A stretch of DNA of 64,000 nt from [Phialemoniopsis] sp. UDSM-2020 (lineage: Eukaryota; Ascomycota; Sordariomycetes; Thyridiales; Thyridiaceae): positions 7,626,001 through 7,690,000 of the forward strand of contig JAEILZ010000001.1 in NCBI GenBank assembly GCA_018873225.1, read 5' to 3'. A program made the position numbers and the translations under genes. The notes under the pieces were generated by a model that was given only the letters and a program-made list of their open reading frames with translations, had not been told where the DNA came from and made no database searches. Below, piece by piece: positions 35,601 through 46,708 of the stretch (positions are counted from its first letter, which is position 1; each line of letters begins with the position of its first letter).

Positions 35601-36571
35601 ATGAAGCTGAAGCGCATCGACTTCAGAGATGTCCAAAGTGACGAGGGTCTTCGGTATGACTTGCCCACCACTCTCTTCAACACGGCCCTTCATTCCGAAG
35701 AAGAAGCTCCAGGACTACAGAAGCCTAGCACCCTACCCTACAAGCTCGAGAGATGGCTCCCGATTGTTGCCGAGTCTCGCGGACTTCCTATTTCCGACAT
35801 CCAGACCGTGACCTTCACCCGCGCACAGGCTGAGTTTCTGGCCGAGGCGATGCAAGCCTCATACAACCTAGCCCGCATCAACAAGTCCTACAAAGAAGAT
35901 GTCCAGGATATCCTGGAACCAGCTTTCAAAGATGTTGTTTTCCCCGCCTCAGGTCTTTTCCCACGCTTGGATGCCTGCTCGCTCAAGGATGGTGTGAGGC
36001 CACTGCATAGCGCCAAGTTCAATAACACCAATGTCGGACAGATCCTTCTCCGACTGGTCACCTCGCACAGGGCACTGGCAGCCGTGAAGGCTTATCTCGC
36101 AAACGCCGACAATTACCCGGAAGGGTTCCGACTGTACCTGCTTCCGTTTGACGACCGCATGGGAATGGAAAACGAGTACAGGGTTTTCTGTCTCCCACAG
36201 GGCTGCAGATAAGCGCCATCAGCCAATACCAATGGCACAAGAAATGGACCTTCGCCAACAGAACGGTGGAAGAGCGGGAGAAAATCGTCCAGAGTCTCTG
36301 GGGGGGAGCTCAGATGCTACACGCTCGGGTTTTGGAAGCCTTGTCGGACACGGATGAGATGGACCAGTTGATGCTCAAGCAGGGCTTCATCATCGACATT
36401 GCCTTTTTCCCTCGCGGCAATGATTGGGATGCAGGCACTTGCGAGATCGTGGAGATCGGTCCAACAGGCTCTCGAAGTACCTGTGGCTCATGTCTCTTCA
36501 AGTGGCTCGAGGACCGCAAAGTGCTATACGGCCACATGCAGGCTTCGGCAGAGTTCCGTGTGACCTGGTAA
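35601..36571 (+). pseudogene. D123-like (CDC123 family, ATP-grasp type) gene with a single-base frameshift
   Basis: Two abutting frames encode one protein of about 323 residues. The first (35601-36212) runs from MKLKRIDF to EYRVFCLPQG and then hits TAA. The second resumes at 36209 with ISAISQYQWHKKWTF and runs to 36571. Resemblance to CDC123/D123 proteins is seen in the pattern FPRLDACSLKDG, the LPF-DDRM--ENEYRVF acidic segment and the following AISQY motif, which form the ATP/Mg site in ATP-grasp folds. CDC123 helps assemble eIF2; this copy is divergent and may have another role. The G run at 36200-36202 is one base short of keeping the frame. There is no room for an intron (overlap of a few bases), so it is a real frameshift or an assembly error. 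Otherwise codon use and motifs look intact, pointing to a recent event. Confidence 0.7.
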
Positions 36572-36633
36572 CTCGATGGCGAAATCGCTGTTTATCAAGT
36601 CGTGGCTGTATTAGATGATTACCAGTGCTGCCT

Positions 36634-37722
36634 CTAAGCGGCGACCGTGTCTTGAGGCTCATCTTCTAATTTAAACATTTTGCTGCTATTTTCCCACGCC
36701 GCTTCACATATCTGCTCAAAACTGATCCCCTTGAGCCCCGCGACGACAAGGGCCACCCGGCTGATGCAGCAACTCTCGTTCCGGCCCTTGACCATGACAC
36801 CCATCTCGAACTTGTCGCGTTTCTTGCTGGCGGGTAGCGGAGGTGCGTTGACCAAGTACTTCTTGGCTACTTCCGAGTTCGCTGCTATCTCGCCCCAGGG
36901 CGCATCCGTCTCTATCTGAAGGTGGTCCAGAGGGATATCCCGAACCATTTCAAGGCTTTCGGCATCCTGAAAGCTGAAGCCGTTCACGCTGACGTCAAAA
37001 CCTAGACCGACGAGTGTCTGCATCTGAGCCGTGGACCCAACGAAGGAATGTACCAGGCCGCGCCTTGGTAGCTGCGGCAGGTATTCCCGGATGATGTTCA
37101 CAAAGTCGTCAAAGGCAGCGCGACAGTGCAAGAACAGCGGCAGGTCGAACTTTTTCGCCACGAATAGGTCCAGCTGGCCCTTGAACGTTCTGATTTGGTC
37201 CTCTTTAGGACAACGGTCCGTACGATCATAGTCGAGACCAAGCTCTCCGAATGCCGCGAGAGGGCTTGGCCTGAGCTGCAGCGCTTCTTGGACCGCGCTG
37301 GCCAGTCGGTCGAGATGACCCTCCTCGGCGTAGGGCTCTGATGCATGGTACGGGTGTATTCCAATTGTGGTCCGGATCTGCCCCGGACGCGAACGCGCGA
37401 TGTCCATATTCGAAGCGACATCACTCAATGACATGCCGGTCAGCATGACCTTCTCAACACCAGCCGCCAGAGCCCTGTCGAGAACTGCGGTAAAGTCCGG
37501 CTCATGGTATTGCTTGTTTCTGTAGATCCCAGCAAATTCCTTGGCGGTTGCCGTCACCGCGACCTTATGAGAAACGCAAAATCAGTTATGTTACTTTCCC
37601 TCCATTGAGTCAAGGGGGCGGGCACAACAGTCGTCTCAAATGCGATGAGAACCTACATCTGCGAAACGAAGTCCGGCACCGGTACCCCGCGCGGGCACGC
37701 CATTGGCAATGACTGAACTCAT
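36634..37722 (-). CDS. TatD-family metal-dependent deoxyribonuclease
   Basis: Exons 37722-37657 and 37563-36634, joined by a 93-nt intron (GTAGGT...CATAAG), give 331 residues. The junction makes GLRFADVAVTATAKEFAGIYRNKQYH, the usual TatD N-terminus, in place of the unlikely internal Met of exon 2. Metal-site and fold motifs are in order: TIGIHPYH, FGELGLDYDR, LPLFLHCRAA, GLVHSFVGS and LQIETDAPWGE. TatD enzymes are TIM-barrel 3'-5' exonucleases involved in DNA repair and in apoptotic DNA breakdown in yeast. The ADVAV segment replaces the more common DIGVN at the first metal position. It converges with the D123-like gene, 62 nt between stop codons. Confidence 0.92.
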
Positions 37723-38526
37723 TTGTTGTCTCCACACACTGCTGCGACGGCTCGATAAGGCTAGAAATGGTCTCATATAGTGCCTATTGGTTTTGAAGAG
37801 TTGAGATGCTTGTTTTGTTATGGAACTGGCAAGTGGACTTGGAGTCCAAGTTCTGTGGGTACCGGCCGGTTAGTAGTACCCGGTCCGGTCCCGGCCCGGT
37901 AGCGCGAACCAGGTCTGGAACGTTGGTCTAGCGTTGCAGGAGGGCACATAGGATGTAAGTGTTCAGCCGTTGTTGTAGGACCAGTTTGCACCTATTACCC
38001 TATAATCTCTATCTACTATATGTTGGGTCCAGGTCTTTCGCCGTGCTCTATACGAACATCTCATCTAGTACGTCTAGGCGCCTCAAGTCTTGTCGGAGAG
38101 GCGAGGAGAAGGCTGAAGATGGGAGAGAAAGGTGGAGGAGGAAGAAGGAAACGTCTCAGGTTACCTAAGACTGATTCCCAGTGACACGACGATGCCTTCC
38201 GCGCAGATGTTGGTGCCTTCCCGTTCAGCACCACCGCGCCATGGCAACTACCTCCTTTCTGGTACACTGCCCACATGCACAAAAGAAATTCCTGCTTTCC
38301 TCCCTTTGCTCTTTTCCAAGCCATGCCCATCACTTCAATTGGCTACGTTGGGAGCATCAACACCCGCGTAGGCCGTTCGTTATTTGTTCAAGAGATCTTT
38401 CGATTTCCCCTTCGATTACCACACTTGACTGGTGGCTCGACTCAGCCCTCCCGAGGTTTCCGTCACCGGACGTAACGCTCGTTGTGACATCATGAACAAC
38501 ATACCGTACTACTTCGTTTGGCTTGC
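37723..38526. other. Intergenic, no gene seen
   Basis: Includes a short GGTACCGGCCGG/CCCGGTCC-rich segment around 37857-37905. No coding signal. Confidence 0.55.
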
Positions 38527-39459
38527 ATGGACGTTCCTCAGAAGGCACCAGAGACAAATCGTGCCGATGCTTCTGAACTTCCTGATTTCCACTCCGAAGA
38601 TCTCATCGGAGAGTACATGGAAGATGCCGGTCTCAAGTTTGCGGGATGGTCTACAGAACGCCGATCAGTCCTCCTTCCAGCCATCACTTGACTTTTTCAA
38701 GTCACTGCCCACAGATGCCTGCGCGGATAAATGGGGTGCGTATCTTCAAGTCCTTGAGAGGCCCGAGTCGCGACCCAAGCAACTGGGAGACAGATCAGGA
38801 CGGTTTACCTTCTCGATGTACCTCAATTCATAGAGGATCATCCAGGATTATCCCACTATCGAAGCGCGTATGTATCATTCAGTGTGTTACTAGCCCGGGT
38901 AGAAGCTGATCCAAACCGTCAACCTTTCCGACACCCATTTGCCAAGATATACGTGGGATCCGGTACAGATTATCATCGAGGGGTGGCCGGCCGATGGGAA
39001 GATTATGAGAACAACATTGGCATTCCTTCTCTGGTGAAGAAAGCCTTGGCCGAGGGTTACAAGATAACTCACCAGGGACTGCTCTGTTGGGCACCAATGC
39101 CTTACTTGCAACAATACCCGATGCGCTATCTCTTCACAATGCTCGGAACTATCTTTTCTATTATCCTCTAAGCTATGAAGTCCAAGATCAATGACTATCG
39201 CATGCCCCGGCTTTGCGCATGGGAACTGGAAGACCTCAACTATGACGGCGCCTGCTCTCACATGGCCTGGTTCGAATGCCTTCGTCGCGGTTACACCGAG
39301 AAATGGACGGTCGAGCAAGCCGAAAATTGGCTGCAGCTTTCACAGAGAAAACGCACGAGTATCAAAAGTGTCATCTCCTGCTGGTGCGTCCCGCTCAATG
39401 GCCTCGACGTCAGAGATGACAGACCTACCTATTTCGGAAGCTCTCTTTTGACACCGTAG
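38527..39459 (+). pseudogene. Eroded GIY-YIG-like fungal gene
   Basis: Pieces of one protein appear in different frames. 38527-38691 (from an ATG, MDVPQKAPETNRADASELPD) ends at TGA. A second frame gives DFFKSLPTDACADKWGAYLQVL. A third, from about 38800, gives KIYVGSGTDYHRGVAGRW, ALAEGYKITHQGLLCWAPMP and, after an in-frame TAA at 39169, AMKSKINDYRMPRLCAWE to 39459. The YVGSGT and CWAP-P motifs resemble a GIY-YIG-like family that is often multi-copy in filamentous fungi. Introns might explain one of the frame changes, but not the TAA inside the conserved F-AMKSK-NDY stretch. I call it a degenerate copy. Confidence 0.6.
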
Positions 39460-41349
39460 CGTTTTAGAGTTCGTGAAAAAGTTCAACTTAAAGCAAGAGG
39501 AGAAGCCAAGGAATTGTTGGTCAATCGCACAAAGGCGCTGGAGGTGCATTGATTCAAAGGGGAGCCGGGGTCAATGCGAGGGATAGCCGGTGAGCCACCG
39601 AGCCAAGCGTTCCCAGCATCGGGCCGTGGGGGTCGCGTGTTTGCCCCATGCCCAGAGGAGCAGGTGTGGTCACCGACAGCCAGATAATTGGGTTCGCGGC
39701 ATGGCGGAAGGTGGATGGGCGAACGCGACTGGGTTGGCGACGAGGACTCGACGATTCCGAGGACTCGAGGACCCGGGGCTGCAGGCTGATGCAAGTAGCG
39801 CGGCAGGGGGGGTTGTGGTGGTCGACAAATGGCCCGCGTGATCCAGGGCACAGGCCATGGCTCCAGGGGTCGTGTAGGGTTCACACCGCTGAATTGGTAA
39901 TGTGCAGCTGGCCGGGATGCGTTGGGGAATTTCTTCCCACTCTCTCAGTCACCTGCTGAAGTGAGATCTGATGCTGCCTTCCGCTGAGCCAGCTGAAAAA
40001 GTGGAAGCTGGCCTCGCCATTCGACGCGACGCCCTTCCTTGTTCAAGGCAGCATCAGCCTCAAGCTGACCTCGGTGCTGAGCAGGGTGGTTGAGTAATCG
40101 GCATTGGCGCGATTCAGTCAGGCCAGTCAGTCATAGCCAGGTGCGTGCATGTGTGGTGATCGTGCGTGGCACTCACTGGGGTTCACATCCGTCACCTTGT
40201 AGGCGGTAAGCTGAGCGGCGACCGCCCCCCCTGCCGAGCCAATGATGCATGCAGCGACCCGATGAGGCTCCGACTGGACAGCCGATCCCGCCAAGGGGGA
40301 ACATTTGACTAACGGGTACCATGCTCTTTCACTACCCACGATTGTAACCATGAGGGGGTTGGGCGCACCAGAATGTTGGCCTGGGTGTTGGGGCGGCGAA
40401 CTGGTCTCTTTTTATCCCCCGGCAGAGGTAGACGGGCGCCTGGTCGGTCTCATAGTCACAGGAATCGCGTCTCCAATTGAAGAGCTGGTGCCTTTTTAAA
40501 GGGTCAATTCCTTGTTGCACACATTGATGTTACTCAAAGAGTCACTGGCTGGGCCACTTCCGTCAACCACACACGCCACCGAGACACGGCGCATTCGGGA
40601 AAGGGAAAAAACGCCACGGCTGATCAACGAGTCTGCAAGGAACAGTTGCTCACGCCCGACTGCCTGTAAATACCAACCAAGTCGTGATTCCGAGAGCGCA
40701 GTGTGCCTACCCTACTTGATACTGACTCACATGATGACAGGAAGCTGCAAGTGCAGGCCGTCATTCGTCATTTGTCCAGAGTCGCTCGCTCCTGCTTCAA
40801 TAGTGAAGGTTTGAAGGGACCAGACATTTCAACCTGCAGAAGATTGGAATATTGGAACATTGGAACAAGTGGAAGCCGCCACATTCCTTCGAACATTGAG
40901 CTCGATCCAGACAATCCCGTCCCCATCCATTTGAGGTCTGCTCAACTTGCTCCAGCCTTACTTGGACGTATTTAAACCCACTCGACCCTGCTCTGCGAGC
41001 AAAACCTCGACTTCCCTCGAGGATCCAGCTCGCTTCCTGCTGTCGTCTCCTTCAGACTGTGCTTTCCAGTCATCTCCGAGCCGAGGAACACGAAGGCGCC
41101 ACTGGTCGTCGCACAGCTTGCGTCGGCTTTGTCAAGCGCCAACCATCCTCGTCACAGACCCCATCTCTTGGTCTCGCACGTTCCCGGATGATGATACCTT
41201 GCGATCGCTAGACTCATCCCGTTCTCATACATTGTCTGCGCGAGATCTGTTTCCTTTTCAAAAAGACTTCTTGTAGCCTATCTTTCTCCCTCTCTTGCTT
41301 GCTCCGCCTTTCGCGACGACACAGGCCACCGGCGTCTTGACCTTTCGAC
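39460..41349. other. Intergenic, no gene seen
   Basis: A 1.9-kb gap. The last 380 bases look like the transcribed leader of the ABC gene (C/T-rich, many TCGT and CTCG words). No exon with a family motif found. Confidence 0.6.
40969..40976 (+). promoter_or_regulatory. TATA-like element of the ABC transporter gene
   Basis: TATTTAAA, 373 nt upstream of the ATG at 41350 and followed by a C/T-rich leader, as in fungal core promoters. Inferred from position only. Confidence 0.35.
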
Positions 41350-44260
41350 ATGTCTCCTGCCATGGCGTTTGATAGTGAACCGCCGCCTGTGCTGGCGGTG
41401 GTGCTGCCCATCATGCACTACATCTATCCGACGGTCATCTTTCTTTACTGGCTCGTGGCTACCTCGCTGGCGGTCTGCACGCTCCAGACCAGTCGTCCCG
41501 CGCCCGGGGGCGTGCCGCGCAAGCCCATCCAGGCCCTGGCTTGCGCCGCCATCTTGACCTACATCTGCCAGCTCGCCGCGGTCCTCTACTCGGGCTTCGT
41601 TGGCCACGGCGCCATGGCCCCGCAAGATGCCATTGTCGGCCTGCTCTCGTGCATCCTCGTATTTGGCGTTCAGCTGGCTGCGCTGCTCAAGGCCAGGGAT
41701 CCCGTCTGGCACCCGTATATCGGCTCTTTCATGCTGGGGCTCGCCTTTGAGGTTCTCCAGGAGGCCCTGCGTGGCGTATGCCGGAGCCGGCCACTCCGCA
41801 CCATCCCCGAGGTGCTCGATCTCGTCGCTGTCATCAACCGGGGCCTCTGCTTCTTGCTCATTCTGCTGCTCTATTTCGTGGGGAGCCGCCTCTCTCGCAC
41901 GCCGGGCACCGACTCCGAAGTGCAGCCGCTCCTGCCCAAAGATGACCAAGGTGACGCGCACCCGAGAGAGGGCCGCCAGGGCAGCCAGGACTCGGGCTAT
42001 GGCTCCACCGCCGCTACGGACTCGAACCAGGGAGAGTCGCCGTGGGAGCGTCGACAGCGCGAGGCCAAGGAGAAGCTGGACCAGCGCCTGAAGGAGCAGG
42101 GTAGCTGGCTGAAGTATCTCAAGAGCTTCCGTGTAGGTCCGAGCCACATGCTTGCTTCCCTCCCCCGCAGAAGCCAATATGCCTAACAATGAACCCGCAG
42201 ATCTTCCTGCCGTACATCTGGCCCACCAACAACCGAATGCTGCAGCTCCGGGCCGTGCTGGTCGGCGTGTGCCTGCTCGGCAACAACCTCCTGCACGTGC
42301 TGATCCCGCGGCAACTCGGCATCGTCACCGACAGCCTGGACGAGCGGAGCCCCCAAAATCCCTGGACCCAGGTGCTCATACTCATCATCCTCAAGCTCGC
42401 CGCCTCAGAGGCCGGCATCCTCCTCCTGCAGCAATGGCTTTGGATCCCGGTCGAATACTACTCGTTCGGCGCCATCAGCACCGCCGCCTACTCGCACGTC
42501 CTCAACCTGTCGTCGGATTTCCACGACTCCAAGAGCTCCTCGGACGTCATGATGGCCATCCAGTCTGGCCAAAACGTCTCCAACCTGCTCGACTCGATTT
42601 GTTTCCAGGCCCTGCCCATGCTGGTCGACCTCGGCATCGCCTTTGTCTACCTGTCGGCCACCTTTGGCCCGTACGAGGGCCTTATCACCCTGACCACCTC
42701 GATCGTCTTTCTTTTCATCGCGACACGCATGCTAGAAGGGCTCAAGGAGGACCGCAAAAGCGAGGTCGCCGCCTACTTTGAGGAGCACTACGTCCGCCAG
42801 GCCGGCATCCAGGGCTGGTCCACCGTGGCGTCGTTCAACCAGATCGGCTACGAGGAAACCAGGTACTCGACGGCCGTGGGCACCCGGATCGCCAAGTCGC
42901 AGGCCGTCTTCACTGGGTATCTCCTCTCGTACGCGGCCCAGTGCCTGGTCCTGTTCTCGGGCCTGTTGGCGGGCGCCTTCCTCGCCGTCTACCAGGTGTC
43001 GACGGGCCAGGCCACGCCGGGCCAGTTCATCATGCTCCTGACCTACTGGGCCCAGCTCGTCGCGCCCCTGAGCTTCTTCGCTCGCCTAGGCAAGAACCTG
43101 TCATCGAACCTGATCCACGCTGAGAAGCTGCTCGAGATCCTCACCACAAAGCCGAGCATCGTCAGCAAGTCCGGGGCGGAGCCGCTACGCCTGGTGGCCG
43201 GCCACGTTAAGTTTGACCACGTGCACTTTTCCTACAACGACAAGAAGACCATTCTCAAGGACATTGATTTCTCTGTTTCGCCCGGGACGACCGTCGCCCT
43301 CGTCGGCCCGACCGGCGCCGGCAAGTCGACCATTCTCAAGCTCCTGGACCGTTTCTACGACGCCACCGAGGGCGCGGTCGAGATTGACGGGCAGGACGTC
43401 CGCGACGTAGACGTCAACAGGTAGGAAACTCGCGCCGAGCGTCTGTGAAGAAAACAGTGACTAATTAGCCGCAGTCTCCGATCTCACATTGGCATTGTCC
43501 CTCAGGCGCCAATCCTCTTTGACGATACCATCATGAATAACATACGTTATGCGAGGCTGGTGGCATCCGACGAGGAGGTGCACCGCGCATGCGAAGCAGC
43601 CTGTATCCACGAGCAGATACTGGGCTTTAGTGATGGTGAGCAGCCCGCGAGGCCTGGTCCCCTGACGCGGCAGTTGGCTAACATATGACGCCCTAGGCTA
43701 CAACACCCGGGTCGGCGAGCGTGGGGTCAAGCTCTCGGGCGGCGAGCTACAACGCATGGCCATAGCTCGCGCGATCCTCAAGAACCCGTCCATCGTCTTG
43801 CTGGATGAGGCCACTAGTGCGGTCGACACGGAGACGGAGGAGAAGATTCAGGAGGGCCTCAAGGCTTTGTGCCGCGGTCGCACGACTTTTGTCGTAGCGT
43901 CAGTATAACCCCTCTTGCTGAGATGACAGCCCCTTGCTGACAACTCACCCCAGCCACCGCTTATCCACCGTCATCAATGCCGACTGTATCATGGTCATCG
44001 CCGGGGGTGAGCTGGTCGAACGGGGGAACCACGACGAGCTGCTCCGTACGGGCGGACGATACGCAACCCTGTGGTCCAAGCAGGTCCAGGTAAAGACTAA
44101 GGAGCGCGGCGAGTCGTCGGGCGAAGATGGTAGCACCGGCTTATCAGACCTCATCATCGATGTGACGCCGGAGACGGCAGACAACGAGCTAGCCAAGGTC
44201 AATTCGTCTGTCAAGGCTGAACAATGCGACGAGGAGGAAGAGGCACAGGACCAGGCCTAG
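41350..44260 (+). CDS. hmt1: HMT1-type vacuolar ABC half-transporter (ABCB)
   Basis: Heavy-metal tolerance ABC transporter, thought to move glutathione- or phytochelatin-bound metals or related conjugates into the vacuole. Exons 41350-42132, 42201-43420, 43475-43635, 43697-43898 and 43954-44260, 890 residues to the first TAG. The HMT1-specific N-terminal membrane domain (five helices, residues about 20-195) and a charged linker come before a six-helix ABC membrane domain (about 265-570) and one nucleotide-binding domain: Walker [10 protein letters not shown] (near 630), Q-loop VPQAP, signature KLSGGELQR (near 735), Walker B IVLLDEAT (near 756) and H-loop AHRLST (near 790). All four introns are phase-consistent. 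After the TAG at 44258 the same frame stays open, crosses a normal 53-nt intron (44285-44337) and continues to a stop at 44766; see the separate entry. Confidence 0.93.
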
Positions 44261-44766
44261 CATGTCCTTGGTCATCAGAAAGAGGTAAGCGTCGTGCTCC
44301 CCAATACTTATATACACGGCTATTGACATGACAATAGGGTTCTCACCTCAATCCCGACGCGCCCACATTCACCCCACGGACGTATGCTGCCGCGAGCACT
44401 CGGGCCACCGAGACGGTGGACAAAGGCAAGCAGAGGGCAAGCCTACCCAGTTTCGACAAGTCCCCGCATCAAGCTCAGAGTTCTGCAGTCACCGTCGCAG
44501 CGGAGAGCGAAGCAGCCACGGACATCATTCCCATCGAGACCGTCCCCGAAGCGCAGCAAGCGGAGGCGGACCAGCCAGGTGCCCAGACGGTGCCCCTGCC
44601 TACCGAGGCAGAATCTAGTCAGAAAGGCCCCGAGGCTGCTCGCACGGGGTCCAAACCAAGGTCAAAATCTGACAAGATGAGATGGCGGCGCCCTCGATAT
44701 TCCCGACGCCTGCAGTCAAAGAGCGAGCCCTCGGCCAGCAGTGGCTCCTCGAACCAGCCAGCCTAG
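44261..44766 (+). other. In-frame extension of the HMT1 gene beyond TAG, with PAM2-like motif
   Basis: Directly after the TAG (44258-44260) the transporter's frame reads eight more codons (HVLGHQKE), meets a donor GTAAGC at 44285 and an acceptor ACAATAG ending at 44337, and resumes in the same phase at 44338 with GSHLNPDAPTFTPRTYAA. It stays open for 142 codons to the stop at 44764-44766. LNPDAPTFTP (44347-44376) fits the PAM2 consensus (L-N-x-x-A-x-x-F-x-P) that binds the MLLE domain of poly(A)-binding protein. The rest is Ser/Glu/Pro-rich and ends basic. Splicing from an upstream phase-0 donor (GTAAAG at 44090 or GTCAAT at 44198) to 44337 would bypass the TAG without a frameshift. Confidence 0.7.
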
Positions 44767-46120
44767 ATCTGGTATCTGTGTGTATTCTTTCTTTTGCTTT
44801 TACCAATGTGCGTTTCTGTCACGGTGTTGGCGTGGGGGCTACCAAAAACGTAAAAGGGATTTGTCTTATCATTACAGTCTATGGGACAGCATGCTCTGGG
44901 CGTTTTATCTTGCTTTGCAACATCGTTTACGTTCACAAGCCGGTGTTGGGGTCTACAAATGCTGGCTTTGGCCACTCTCTACTAGATAGCTATATCTAGG
45001 GAGGCTCCGAAAAGGACTCCTGCATTTTAGAACATGGAATGTAGGACCTATCATGAATTATCGATGTTTCGGTTCACTGGATCTGAGAAGACGCTTGTCT
45101 TCATTCATGTGATTGTACCGAAAGCCATGGATCTCATACATTTTCGGACGCATTTCGATTTAACTTGATGGTATGACCCAGTCGGGCATCGAGATGAAGG
45201 CGTAGGAGAATGTGGGACGAGACGGCTACAGGAAGGCAGACGCGTCTTTTGAGGGCAGAAAAGCTCCTGGAAGCAGCCTTTCTGGTGAAAGTTATCAGCG
45301 CTGACATTGAGTATTGCTCTCAGAGAGGCTCAAGTCAACACAATTACACTTTTCACACAGAACGTTCCCCACCTGATCAGAAGGATACTGCAAGTTCAGA
45401 CAACGGCACTGTCGAGTCTCGCTGTTTCCAAGGCAGGGTCACGGTGTAGTCGAGATGGCACAAGAGGCAAGCGGGTGTTCACGTGTTGCTAAAGGCTAGT
45501 GTATCGTGCTCTATAGCCTAGGGCTGTCGCTGATGCTTGTATTTACGTCGTGACAGTTATCTACTCTTTTTTTTTCAGAAGGTACGATTCGCATATTGCG
45601 TGGTTGATCTATAGTCCTTTGGATGAACTGAATCCATGCCCACCTCGATTTTGACCACTCAAGTAGGGAGGCAGCCGAGCCGTTAAGCTACCTCGTATCT
45701 TTATACATACAGAAAAGGGATAGTTCTCATCTTGATACCGGAACAGCGGTTTCTTTGTCACGAACTTGTCAAATAGACACGAGGAACACGGTCACTGTGT
45801 TTTAGAAACACTATGATGTTTCTGAGAACCAGTCCACTAGTAAACTTCACTATAATGGTATCCAATACCGGAAGACTGGCACGATGAGAAAATATCCACG
45901 ACGTAATATCCCATGGCTGAAAGCCATTCATCAGTCGTAATCTCATTGGTATCTCTTTTTCACAGACTCTACGGCCTCGACCTCGATCGAAGCATACACG
46001 TCGTCGAATAACCACACTGGGCTTTGTTCCAATCCCTCCTGACGTTGACAGCGCCTTTCAAGGTCGAACAAAGAAAACAACAAAGCCAGAGAGCAACTTG
46101 CACCCAAGACAAAGCACTTG
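44767..46120. other. Spacer containing a dispersed-repeat copy
   Basis: 3' region of the ABC gene, then AT-rich sequence with the repeat at 45776-45889. No gene recognised. Confidence 0.6.
45776..45889 (-). repeat. Dispersed repeat, copy B
   Basis: Counterpart of 35089-35166. On the minus strand it reads SHRASLPVLDTIIV...NIIVFLKHSDRVPRV within a longer open frame (45758-46015). It carries about 39 extra bases relative to copy A, bounded by CACTATGATG and CACTATAATG, which looks like a partial internal duplication. Confidence 0.6.
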
Positions 46121-46708
46121 ATGCACGAGGCAGGACGCCCGAGTCGCCCCGGGATGGCCACGGGTGCGCATATATCTCGCCCAGCACCTGCGTCCAACCC
46201 CATCTCCATGCTTCTTCCTACACTCAAAAGTCCACCGAGCAAGCATTTGCAGATCGCAACACAAGAGAGCATTCCTGCTTCCCCTCCGAGGAAGAGAAGA
46301 ACAAAGGAGCAGCCACGCACCCCCCCCGTCTCCATCCCCCAAGCAGATAAGCAAGAGGCCGAGTCACACGTTTCTCCTACCCGCCCTGCCATCCCCACCC
46401 AGACAAACAACAGCACGTCATCCATAAGACAGGGAGGGCCCGGACCGCACCGCATGTGCCACCTCGTGTACAACCACGCCGTCTGCGCCCGCTGCGGCGA
46501 CTCGTGGAAGGCGACGGAGCGCAAGACGTGCCGCGCGGCGCGGCGCAAGACGTGGCTCCGGCGCGCCAAGAGGGCTATTATTGCCCGGTCTTGCTTCGCC
46601 GCCGGGGATGACGTCGGGGGCGCCGCGCAGGTCGCGTGGGGCGCGTGCCGACGCAACGACGACATGGTGCACCGGCGGGTCCGGGGCCTCTGTCGGTTCT
46701 GCAATTGA
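46121..46708 (+). CDS. Hypothetical small protein with Cys-rich basic C-terminus
   Basis: Open frame of 195 residues from the ATG at 46121. The N-terminal half is Pro/Ser/Arg-rich and disordered. The C-terminal 85 residues contain regularly spaced Cys and His (MCHLVYNHAVCARCGDSW, then C at RKTCRAARR, RSCFAA, WGACRRND and RGLCRFCN) in a strongly GC-biased stretch typical of coding DNA here, so a zinc-binding fold is possible. A start at the internal Met (46454, MCHLVYNH) is an alternative. No family is recognised. Existence is moderately supported by base composition only. Confidence 0.45.
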   Translation: MHEAGRPSRPGMATGAHISRPAPASNPISMLLPTLKSPPSKHLQIATQESIPASPPRKRRTKEQPRTPPVSIPQADKQEAESHVSPTRPAIPTQTNNSTSSIRQGGPGPHRMCHLVYNHAVCARCGDSWKATERKTCRAARRKTWLRRAKRAIIARSCFAAGDDVGGAAQVAWGACRRNDDMVHRRVRGLCRFCN

